Below are positions 24,366 to 31,172 of a stretch of DNA of 64,000 nt, one piece after another. Every line of letters begins with the position of its first letter. The first letter of the stretch is position 1. Under the pieces are notes generated by a model. It saw nothing but the letters and a program-made list of their open reading frames with translations, was not told the DNA's origin and ran no database searches. The stretch comes from Actinosynnema sp040640215 (GTDB lineage: Bacteria; Actinomycetota; Actinomycetes; Mycobacteriales; Pseudonocardiaceae). The translations under genes were made by a program, and so were the position numbers. The stretch lies in contig NZ_JBFABG010000002.1 in the NCBI RefSeq assembly GCF_040640215.1, positions 248,001-312,000 on the forward strand, in the 5' to 3' direction.

Positions 24366-24454
24366 GACGGCAGTCCGCCTCCCCGGTCGGGGGGTTCCGG
24401 GTGACGGTGCGCTATCCGGTAGGTCACACTGAGCGCGCGAGGGAGGGATTACAC

Positions 24455-26836
24455 GTGGCGACCGTTCCTGCCGACGTTCGGGGACCGAGCGATGCGGAGC
24501 TCATCGACTCCGTGCGCGGTGGGGCGATCGATGCCTACGGGCAGCTCTACGAGCGCCACGTGGGCGCGGCCTACAACCTGGCCCGGCAGCTCGCCCGGTC
24601 TTCCGCCGAAGCCGACGACCTCGTGTCGGACGCGTTCGCGAAGGTCCTCGACACGCTCCGCGCCGGACGCGGCCCGGACTCGGCCTTCCGCGCCTACCTG
24701 CTCACCGCGCTGCGGCACACCGCCTACGACAAGACCCGCCGGGACAAGAAGGTCGACCTCGCCGACGACGTCACCGCCGTCGCGGGCGCGGAGGCCACCT
24801 CCGTGCCGTTCCGGGACACCGCCGTGGCCGGCCTGGAGCGGTCGATGGCCGCGAAGGCGTTCGCCCGGCTCCCCGAGCGCTGGCAGACCGTCCTGTGGCA
24901 CACCGAGATCGAGGGCCAGTCCCCCGCCGAGGTCGCCCCGCTGCTCGGGCTGACCGCCAACGGCGTGTCCGCCCTCGCCTACCGGGCCCGCGAGGGCCTC
25001 AAACAGGCCTATTTGCAGGTGCACCTGGCGGAGAGCCAGGCCGAGCGCTGCCGCGCCACCGTGGACCGGCTGGGCGCGTGGACCCGAGGCGGTCTGTCCA
25101 AGCGGGAGACCACGCAGGTCGAGGCGCACCTGGACGAGTGCGCCGACTGCCGGGGGCTGGCCGCCGAGCTCGCCGACGTCAACGGCGCGCTGCGCGCGTT
25201 CGTCGCCCCCCTCGTGCTCGGGCTGGGCGCGGCCGGCTACCTGGCCGCGACCGCCACCACCGCCAAGGCCGCGACCGTCGTCGCGGCGGCGACGGCCGGC
25301 GCGGGTGGCACGGCCGGCGCGGTCACGTCCGCGCCCCGGCAGTTGTTCGGCGTGGTGGCCTCGGCGGCGGCGCTGGCCATCGCCGTGGCGGTCGGGCTCG
25401 CGTCGGAGGGTGAGCAGCAGGTGCCCGCCGCGCAGACGTCGACCACCCAGGCGCAGACGACCGAGCCGAAAACCACCCAGCCGCAGACCTCCCCGCCGCA
25501 GGCCACCCAGCCGGCCCCGCCACCGGTGCAGAGCCCGGACCCGCCGGCCGCCGAGGACCCGCCGCCGGTGCCGACGGCCGACCCGACGTCGGAGCCGACG
25601 TCGGAGCCCGCGCCGGAACCGCAGCCGGAACCCGAACCGCAACCCGAGCCCCAGCCGGAACCCGAACCGCAGCCGCAGCCGCAGCCCGAACCGGAACCCG
25701 AACCCGAACCGACACCACCGACCCTGGTGCCGACGGTGCCCAGCGGGTTCGCGCTCACACCCGGCGAAAGCCCGACCGACCTGCCGATCACCGTGCGCAA
25801 CACCGGCGGCACCGCCTCGCAACCCGCCAGCGCGTCGCTGGTGCTGCCGCCCGACGTGCGGTCGGTGGGCCCGACCGGGTCGCTGGTCGGCGGCCGGCTG
25901 CTGCGGCTCGACGGCGCGGCCGACCAGACGGTGCCGTGCCCGGCCGGCGAGGGCGAGCTCACCTGCGTCACCACCCAGGGCATCGCGCCCGGGGGCTCCG
26001 CGACGTTCCTGTTCCGGCTGCGCGCCGGCGACAGCGCGGTGGGCGGCACGATCACCGGCCTGGTCTCCGCCGGCACCACGATCTCGGTGGGCGTCCAGGT
26101 GGACGTCGACATCCGGCCCCTCCCCGACGACCTGGACCTCCAGGCGAACCAGTGGCACCACGGGTTCTTCGAGTCCCGGATCGACGTCAAGGCCACCAAC
26201 ACCGGTGGCCGCGCCGGCACGCTCCGGCTGGTGGTCGAGGCCGACCACGACATCGTCCTGGTGGGGCTGCGGTCGGACTGCGAACGCGGCCGGCACCGGA
26301 TCACGTGCGAGCGGCCGTTGGGCCGGGGCGAGTCGTTCCGGCTGTCCGCGTGGGCGTTCAGCCTGCCCCACCGGGGCGGGGACGTGACCGTCACGGCCAC
26401 CCTCGGCTCGGCGTCGAAGTCGCTCACCGTGCCGGTGCGGCAGCACCCCGGCCACGACGACCAGGTGCCCGAGCCGCCGGGGGGCGACCCCGACGAGCCC
26501 ACCACCGTGCCGCCGACCACCACGACCACCACACCGGGCACCACCCCATCGGGCACGACCCCATCGGGCACCACCCCGCCGACCACGACCACGCCGGACG
26601 TGGACCCGCCCGCCGGGACCACCCCGCCGGAGGAACGGCCGACGTCCGAGCCGACCGCGCCGCCGGCCGGCACACCGGCACCGCCGGTCACCACGCCACC
26701 ACCACCGGTCACCACGCCGCCGGCCGAGACCCCGCCGCCGCCGCGTGCGGAACCGTCCTGCCGACCGGCACCGCCGTGGTGGCCGCCCGGTCTGGAAGAC
26801 CTGCTGCCGCCGGGGTTCTGCCGGCCCCCTCGGTGA
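24455..26836 (+). CDS. membrane-anchored ECF sigma factor with zinc finger and wall-spanning exterior
   Basis: A 793-aa single-chain protein. Residues about 13-85 are sigma region 2 (ELIDSVRGGAIDAYGQLYER ... DDLVSDAFAKVLDTL). Residues about 130-185 are region 4 (RLPERWQTVLWHTEIEG, then LLGLTANGVSALAYRAREGL). An anti-sigma-type zinc finger follows (HLDECADC, ligands His225, Cys229 and Cys232). Hydrophobic segments at about 250-270 and 297-318 anchor it. Outside come a Gln/Thr/Pro stretch, a Pro-Glu repeat (about 385-424), an Ig/CARDB-like beta region (about 430-665) and a Thr/Pro tail with five-residue repeats. Related fused ECF sigma factors exist in actinobacteria. Release by regulated proteolysis after an envelope signal is inferred. 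The GTG at 24455 follows GGGAGGGA; an in-frame GTG at 24401 is less likely. Confidence 0.85.
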   Translation: MATVPADVRGPSDAELIDSVRGGAIDAYGQLYERHVGAAYNLARQLARSSAEADDLVSDAFAKVLDTLRAGRGPDSAFRAYLLTALRHTAYDKTRRDKKVDLADDVTAVAGAEATSVPFRDTAVAGLERSMAAKAFARLPERWQTVLWHTEIEGQSPAEVAPLLGLTANGVSALAYRAREGLKQAYLQVHLAESQAERCRATVDRLGAWTRGGLSKRETTQVEAHLDECADCRGLAAELADVNGALRAFVAPLVLGLGAAGYLAATATTAKAATVVAAATAGAGGTAGAVTSAPRQLFGVVASAAALAIAVAVGLASEGEQQVPAAQTSTTQAQTTEPKTTQPQTSPPQATQPAPPPVQSPDPPAAEDPPPVPTADPTSEPTSEPAPEPQPEPEPQPEPQPEPEPQPQPQPEPEPEPEPTPPTLVPTVPSGFALTPGESPTDLPITVRNTGGTASQPASASLVLPPDVRSVGPTGSLVGGRLLRLDGAADQTVPCPAGEGELTCVTTQGIAPGGSATFLFRLRAGDSAVGGTITGLVSAGTTISVGVQVDVDIRPLPDDLDLQANQWHHGFFESRIDVKATNTGGRAGTLRLVVEADHDIVLVGLRSDCERGRHRITCERPLGRGESFRLSAWAFSLPHRGGDVTVTATLGSASKSLTVPVRQHPGHDDQVPEPPGGDPDEPTTVPPTTTTTTPGTTPSGTTPSGTTPPTTTTPDVDPPAGTTPPEERPTSEPTAPPAGTPAPPVTTPPPPVTTPPAETPPPPRAEPSCRPAPPWWPPGLEDLLPPGFCRPPR
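25613..25714 (+). repeat. Pro-Glu coding repeat in the sigma factor
   Basis: Irregular tandem CCGGAACC/CAGCCG-type units encode alternating Pro-Glu and Pro-Gln pairs. Such stretches are stiff and extended, fitting a rod that carries the outer domain through the peptidoglycan. Confidence 0.75.
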
Positions 26837-26856
26837 TCGACCCCGGCCGCCGTCGG

Positions 26857-26862
26857 TAGGCT
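26857..26862 (+). promoter_or_regulatory. leaderless -10 box of first gtrA
   Basis: TAGGCT ends six bases before the GTG at 26869, so the gene may be transcribed separately from the sigma factor 32 bases upstream. Confidence 0.4.
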
Positions 26863-26868
26863 GCCCGG

Positions 26869-27390
26869 GTGCTGCCACTCGTGCGCAGGATCTTCACCCG
26901 CTTCCCCGAACCCGTGCGGTTCCTGCTCAACAAGCACCGGGAGCTGATCAGGTTCGCCCTCGTCGGCGGCACGACGTTCCTGATCGACAACGGCATCTGG
27001 TACGCGCTGAAGCTGACGGTCCTCCAGGACAAGGTGGTCACCGCGAAGGCCATCGCCGTGCTGGTGGCGGTGATCTCGTCCTACGTGCTCAGCCGCGAGT
27101 GGTCCTTCCACACCAGGGGCGGGCGGGAGCGGCACCACGAGGCCGCGTGGTTCTTCGTGGTCAGCGGGGTCGGCATCGGCGTGACCCTGGTGCCGCTGAC
27201 CGTGTCGCGGCACTTCCTGGACCTGCACAGCGAACTGGCCGACTTCGTGAGCGGGTCGGTCATCGGCATGGTGCTGGCGACCGCGTTCAAGTACTGGGCG
27301 ATGCGCAGGTTCGTCTTCCCGCAGGCCGACGCGCGACCGGACGTGCGCCCGCTCCGGGTGGTCTCCGACGACCAGCGCGACGTGGCCTGA
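26869..27390 (+). CDS. GtrA-family membrane protein 1
   Basis: A 173-aa GtrA-like protein with four TM helices (about residues 28-47, 60-80, 95-117 and 125-148). The first helix region reads RELIRFALVGGTTFLIDNGI and the second SSYVLSREWSFHTRGGRERH, both family hallmarks. GtrA proteins are thought to help move polyprenyl-phosphate sugars across the membrane for surface glycan or teichoic acid decoration. Its neighbour is a close paralogue, and a GtrA-type gene (Rv3277) stands between purK and birA in M. tuberculosis as well. Confidence 0.88.
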   Translation: MLPLVRRIFTRFPEPVRFLLNKHRELIRFALVGGTTFLIDNGIWYALKLTVLQDKVVTAKAIAVLVAVISSYVLSREWSFHTRGGRERHHEAAWFFVVSGVGIGVTLVPLTVSRHFLDLHSELADFVSGSVIGMVLATAFKYWAMRRFVFPQADARPDVRPLRVVSDDQRDVA

Positions 27391-27413
27391 GCAGCGTTTC
27401 CGCTCCCCCTCCG

Positions 27414-27419
27414 TACACT
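27414..27419 (+). promoter_or_regulatory. leaderless -10 box of second gtrA
   Basis: TACACT ends seven bases before the GTG at 27427, ideal spacing for initiation on the start codon. Confidence 0.5.
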
Positions 27420-27426
27420 CGGCCGG

Positions 27427-27969
27427 GTGTCCGTAGTCGAGAACGTCGTCCGACGCCTGCCCGAGCCGCTGCGTTCGCTCGCGCTCAAGCACAGAGAGCT
27501 GCTCAAGTTCGCGGTCGTCGGCGGCACGTGCTTCGTGATCGACACCGTCATCTTCCTGGTGCTGAAGACGACCGTGCTGGTCGAGAAGCCGGTCACGGCG
27601 AAGGTCGTGGCGACGCTGGTGGCCACGATCGTGTCGTACGTGCTCAACCGCGAGTGGTCGTTCCGGACCCGGGGCGGGCGGGAGCGGCACCACGAGGCGG
27701 CGCTGTTCTTCCTGATCAACGGCCTGGGCATCGCCCTGAACTCGATGCCGCTGTGGGTGTCGCGGTACCTGCTGCACCTCCAGGAGCCGCACGTGAGCCG
27801 GCTCGGCGAGGAGGTCGCCGACTTCGTGAGCGCGCAGATCGTCGGCACGCTGATCGCGATGGTGTTCCGCTGGTACGGCTACAAGAAGTGGGTGTTCCCG
27901 GAGGCCGACGCCCGCCCGCGCGCCAAGCGCTCCTACGACTCCGCCGACGAGGACCCCGGCCCCTCCTGA
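27427..27969 (+). CDS. GtrA-family membrane protein 2
   Basis: A 180-aa paralogue of the preceding gene; the shared block includes RELLKFAVVGGTCFVIDT and SYVLNREWSFRTRGGRERHH. Four TM helices are seen at about residues 30-48, 60-80, 95-115 and 133-158, followed by a KKWVFPEADARP tail. The pair probably arose by tandem duplication. Unlike the first copy, it has a longer amphipathic loop (LLHLQEPHVSRLGEEVADF) before helix four. Separate leaderless promoters suggest the two copies can be expressed independently. It is convergent with the HisN-type gene. Confidence 0.88.
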   Translation: MSVVENVVRRLPEPLRSLALKHRELLKFAVVGGTCFVIDTVIFLVLKTTVLVEKPVTAKVVATLVATIVSYVLNREWSFRTRGGRERHHEAALFFLINGLGIALNSMPLWVSRYLLHLQEPHVSRLGEEVADFVSAQIVGTLIAMVFRWYGYKKWVFPEADARPRAKRSYDSADEDPGPS

Positions 27970-27994
27970 CCGGGCCGAGGTCGGGCGGACCGGC

Positions 27995-28810
27995 TCAGGC
28001 CGGGTCGTCGGTGCCGTTGCCCGCCGGGTCGGCGTGGCCGGAGCCGCGTCCACCGAGCAGGGACAGCGCGGCGTCGTGCAGCAGGCCGTTGGTCGACAGC
28101 GCGCTCCCGCCGTCGAACCGGTCCACCCCGGACAGGTCGCTGAACCGCCCGCCCGCCTCGCGCACCAGCACCTGGAACGGCGCGACGTCCCACGGGTTCA
28201 CGATCGCCTCGGCGGCGATGTCGATCGCGCCCTCGGCCACCAGGCAGTGCTGCCAGAAGTCGCCGAACGCCCGGTTCTCCCAGCACGCGTCGACCAGCCG
28301 CAGGTACGCCTCGCGCGAGTGGTGCTCCACCCACGACCCGAGGTGCGTGGTCGACAGGTAGGCGTCCGACAGGTCCGCCACCCCCGACACGCCGATCCGG
28401 CGCTCCCCCGCCGCGTCCAGGGTGAACGCGCCCCGCCCGGCGGCGGCCCACCAGCGGCGGCCCAGCGCGGGCGCGCTGACCACGCCGACCTGCGGGGTCC
28501 CGTCCACCACGAGGGCGATCAGGGTGGCCCACACCGGCACGCCGCGCAGGAAGTTCTTGGTGCCGTCGATCGGGTCCACGACCCACGTCCGGCCCGCGCC
28601 GACCTCGCCGCCGCGCTCCTCGCCCGCGACCTGGTCGCCGGTGTCCGCGAGCACCTCCCGGATCGCGTCCTCGACGGCCACGTCGGCGTCGGTCACGGGG
28701 GTGCGGTCGGGCTTGCGCCGCACCACGAGGTCCCGGGCGCGGAAGCGGGACGTGGTGATGGCGTCGGCGGCGTCGGCGAGACGCAGGGCCAGCGTCAGAT
28801 CGGTGGACAC
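27995..28810 (-). CDS. hisN: histidinol-phosphatase HisN-type (IMPase family)
   Basis: A 271-aa Mg2+-dependent phosphatase of the IMPase superfamily, HisN branch. Metal-site motifs are VAGEERGGEVGAG, WVVDPIDGTKNFLRGVPVWA and IVNPWDVAPFQVLVREAGGR. The KNFLRG extension after DPIDGT and the FGDFWQHCLVAEGAIDI block match actinobacterial histidinol-phosphatases, which produce histidinol in histidine synthesis. No other his genes are near, so activity on inositol or other phosphates remains possible. GTG/ATG choice: the annotated start at 28810 leaves 32 bases to the divergent response regulator. Confidence 0.8.
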   Translation of the reverse strand: MSTDLTLALRLADAADAITTSRFRARDLVVRRKPDRTPVTDADVAVEDAIREVLADTGDQVAGEERGGEVGAGRTWVVDPIDGTKNFLRGVPVWATLIALVVDGTPQVGVVSAPALGRRWWAAAGRGAFTLDAAGERRIGVSGVADLSDAYLSTTHLGSWVEHHSREAYLRLVDACWENRAFGDFWQHCLVAEGAIDIAAEAIVNPWDVAPFQVLVREAGGRFSDLSGVDRFDGGSALSTNGLLHDAALSLLGGRGSGHADPAGNGTDDPA

Positions 28811-28829
28811 GCGGGGATCGTGCCACGCC

Positions 28830-28835
28830 TACGCT
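28830..28835 (+). promoter_or_regulatory. leaderless -10 box of response regulator
   Basis: TACGCT ends seven bases before the GTG at 28843. Confidence 0.5.
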
Positions 28836-28842
28836 GTGTGCC

Positions 28843-29514
28843 GTGAGCGTGGTCTTGTTGGCCGAGGACGATCCGGCTATCGCGGAACCCCTCTCCCGCG
28901 CGTTGCAGCGGGAGGGGTACCAGGTGCACGTGGTCGGCGACGGCCCGGGAGCGCTGGAGGCGACCGCGCACGGGGGGATCGACCTGCTGGTGCTCGACCT
29001 GGGGCTGCCCGGGATGGACGGCCTGGAGGTGTGCCGCCGGCTGCGCGCGGGCGGGCGGGGCATCCCGGTGCTGATGCTCACCGCCCGGTCCGACGAGGTG
29101 GACTTCGTGGTGGGGCTGGACGCGGGCGCGGACGACTACGTGGCCAAGCCGTTCCGGCTGGCCGAGCTGATGGCCCGCATCCGGGCCCTGCTGCGCCGCC
29201 GCGCGCCCGGCACGCTGGAGGTCAACGGCGTGCGGATGGACCTCGCGGCGCGCCGGGTCACCGTGGACGGTCAGGAGGTGCAGCTCGCCAACAAGGAGTT
29301 CGAGCTGCTCCGGGTGCTCATCCAGCGCGCCGGGCAGGTGGTGCACCGGGACGAGATCCTCTCCGAGGTGTGGAACGACCCGGAGCTCAAGAGCAGCAAG
29401 ACGCTGGACATGCACATGTCGTGGCTGCGCCGGAAGCTCGGCGACGTGCGATCCGTGGAACGGCGCATCGCCACCGTGCGCGGCGTCGGCTTCCGGTTCA
29501 ACACGGCCGACTGA
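28843..29514 (+). CDS. OmpR/PhoB-type response regulator
   Basis: A 223-aa two-component response regulator. The receiver domain (about 1-118) has VVLLAEDDPAIAEPLSRALQ with the acidic pair, the phospho-acceptor Asp in DLLVLDLGLPGMDGLEV, and the signalling Lys in DDYVAKPFRLAEL. The winged-helix DNA-binding domain (about 125-223) includes NKEFELLRVLIQRAGQVV and MSWLRRKLGDVRSVE, ending ATVRGVGFRFN. The cognate kinase starts two bases after its stop. Targets cannot be read from the window. Confidence 0.95.
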   Translation: MSVVLLAEDDPAIAEPLSRALQREGYQVHVVGDGPGALEATAHGGIDLLVLDLGLPGMDGLEVCRRLRAGGRGIPVLMLTARSDEVDFVVGLDAGADDYVAKPFRLAELMARIRALLRRRAPGTLEVNGVRMDLAARRVTVDGQEVQLANKEFELLRVLIQRAGQVVHRDEILSEVWNDPELKSSKTLDMHMSWLRRKLGDVRSVERRIATVRGVGFRFNTAD

Positions 29515-29515
29515 C

Positions 29516-30790
29516 GTGCGCAGCCGAATCCTCCGCGCGATCCTGCTGGCCGTCGCGGTCACCGGGTTCGCCCTCGGCATCCCGCTCGGGTACGCCGCGC
29601 TGCGGCTGGTGGACGACGGTGCGCACACCGACCTCCAGGCCCGCGCGCAGCGGATCGCCGCGTCCGTGGACGACCAGATCGCGGCCGGGCAGCCGATCGA
29701 CCTGGCCCCGCTGGAGGTCGGCGTGCCGACCGGCGGGCACCTGATCGTCACCTCCGGCAGCGGGCGGCAGGAGTTCGGCCTGTCACCGGGCGAGGACGCG
29801 CTGGCCGTCGAGGTGCCGATCGCGCAGCAGGGCACCGTGCGGCTGGAGGTGTCGTCCGGGCCGATGCGGACGTCGCAGTACCAGGTGGCGGCGTTCGTGG
29901 TGCTGCTGGTGGTGCTGTCGGTGGGCACCGGGACCGTGGTGGCGACGGTGACGGCGCGCAAGCTGGCCAAGCCGCTGCGGCACGTGGCGGTGCGCGCGGC
30001 CCGGCTCGGCGCGGGCGACTTCCGGCGCGACGACCGGCGGCACGGCGTGCCCGAGCTGGACCTGGTCGCGGAGGCGCTGGACCGGTCGGCGGGCGCGCTG
30101 GCGTTGCTGGTGCAGCGCGAGCGCGAGCTGGTCGGCGACGTGTCGCACCAGCTCCGCAGCCGGTTGACCGCGCTGCAACTGCGGTTGGAGGCGTTGGCCG
30201 AGCACCCGGACCCGGAGACGGCGGCCGAGGCGCGGGCGGCGCTGGAGCAGGCCGAGCGGCTGGCCGGCGTGCTCAACGAGCTGCTGGCGGCGGCGCGGGC
30301 GGCCCGCGCGGTCGGCGCGGAGCCGTTGGACCTGGGGGCCGAGCTGTCCGCGATCGCCGAGGAGTGGCGGGAACCGCTGCGCGGGGTCGGGCGGGCGCTC
30401 CGGGTCCGGGTGCCCGAGGGCCTGCTGGCGCGGGCCACGCCCGCGCGGCTGCGCGAGGCCATCGGGGTGTTGCTGGACAACGCCCTGCGGCACGGTGAGG
30501 GCCAGGTCGTGGTGTCCGCGCGCAGCGACGAGGGGACGGTCGTGGTCGAGGTGGCGGACGGCGGCGCGGGCGTGCCCGACGAGCTGGCCGGGCACATCTT
30601 CGAGCGCGGGGTGTCCGGCGGCGGGTCGACCGGGGTCGGCCTGGCGCTGGCGCGGGCGCTGGTGGACGCGGACGGCGGGCGGCTGGAGCTGTCCACCGCC
30701 CGGCCCGCGACGTTCGCCGTCTACCTGCCGGTGCCCAAGGCCGACGACGTCGTGGGCGTGACCTGGCGCTCCGACCTCACGCCTCGGTGA
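29516..30790 (+). CDS. sensor histidine kinase
   Basis: A 424-aa kinase paired with the preceding regulator. TM helices at about residues 7-27 and 122-145 enclose a roughly 95-residue sensor region with no known domain. A HAMP-like segment follows (ARKLAKPLRHVAVRAARLG). The HisKA dimerisation helix holds the phospho-His in VGDVSHQLRSRLTALQLRL. The HATPase domain shows VLLDNALRHGEG (N box), VADGGAGVPDEL (G1) and GSTGVGLALARALV (G2). Its last 14 bases overlap the end of the convergent immunity gene. Confidence 0.93.
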   Translation: MRSRILRAILLAVAVTGFALGIPLGYAALRLVDDGAHTDLQARAQRIAASVDDQIAAGQPIDLAPLEVGVPTGGHLIVTSGSGRQEFGLSPGEDALAVEVPIAQQGTVRLEVSSGPMRTSQYQVAAFVVLLVVLSVGTGTVVATVTARKLAKPLRHVAVRAARLGAGDFRRDDRRHGVPELDLVAEALDRSAGALALLVQRERELVGDVSHQLRSRLTALQLRLEALAEHPDPETAAEARAALEQAERLAGVLNELLAAARAARAVGAEPLDLGAELSAIAEEWREPLRGVGRALRVRVPEGLLARATPARLREAIGVLLDNALRHGEGQVVVSARSDEGTVVVEVADGGAGVPDELAGHIFERGVSGGGSTGVGLALARALVDADGGRLELSTARPATFAVYLPVPKADDVVGVTWRSDLTPR

Positions 30791-31172
30791 CCCCGCTCGA
30801 CGCGGGTGCCGCAGGCGCGGCGGCCTGGTCGGGCACGGTCGGCGTGGGTCGGGCGGGCGGCGTGGGTTGAACGGGTGGCGTGGGTTGAACGGGCGGTGCG
30901 GATTGGTCGGGCGGTGCGGGTTGCGGCAGGAGACCCACCGCGCCGCGCACGACCTGCGCCCACACCAGGCGGCCGAACAGGTAGTGGCAGGCCACGTCCT
31001 CGCTGGTGAACCGGGCCCAGTCGTAGCGGTTGCCCTGCTCGCGCCAGAACACCTCGAAACCCTCGTGGTCGGCGACCAGGCACCAGGCGTTGTCCGCCTC
31101 CGCGCCGACCGACACGACCTCGGCGGGCACCCCGACGGCCAGCAGCCAACCCTGGATCGCCTCGGCGTTCAT
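30777..31172 (-). CDS. probable immunity protein for the TNT toxin
   Basis: A 131-aa cytoplasmic protein. Residues 1-82 form the likely folded part: IQGWLLAVGVPAEVVSVGAE, AWCLVADHEGFEVFWREQGN and RFTSEDVACHYLFGRLVWAQ. The size, order and position fit the IFT-type immunity factor that binds and blocks the TNT NAD+ glycohydrolase. Residues 83-131 are a Pro-rich, repetitive tail not expected of an immunity protein. The ATG shares ATGA with the toxin stop and follows GGAGGAGG, so it is made with the toxin. No homology search was possible; function rests on context and size. Confidence 0.65.
   Translation of the reverse strand: MNAEAIQGWLLAVGVPAEVVSVGAEADNAWCLVADHEGFEVFWREQGNRYDWARFTSEDVACHYLFGRLVWAQVVRGAVGLLPQPAPPDQSAPPVQPTPPVQPTPPARPTPTVPDQAAAPAAPASSGVTEA

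Noticed and set aside
24401..24454. Upstream GTG start for the sigma factor at 24401
   Set aside because: The GTG at 24455 has a good ribosome-binding site and the extra 18 residues show no conserved sequence.
25237..28053. A 938-codon minus frame opposite the sigma factor and the GtrA genes
   Set aside because: Low-complexity Gly/Val/Ser antisense of the Pro-Glu and Thr-Pro repeats; no gene features.
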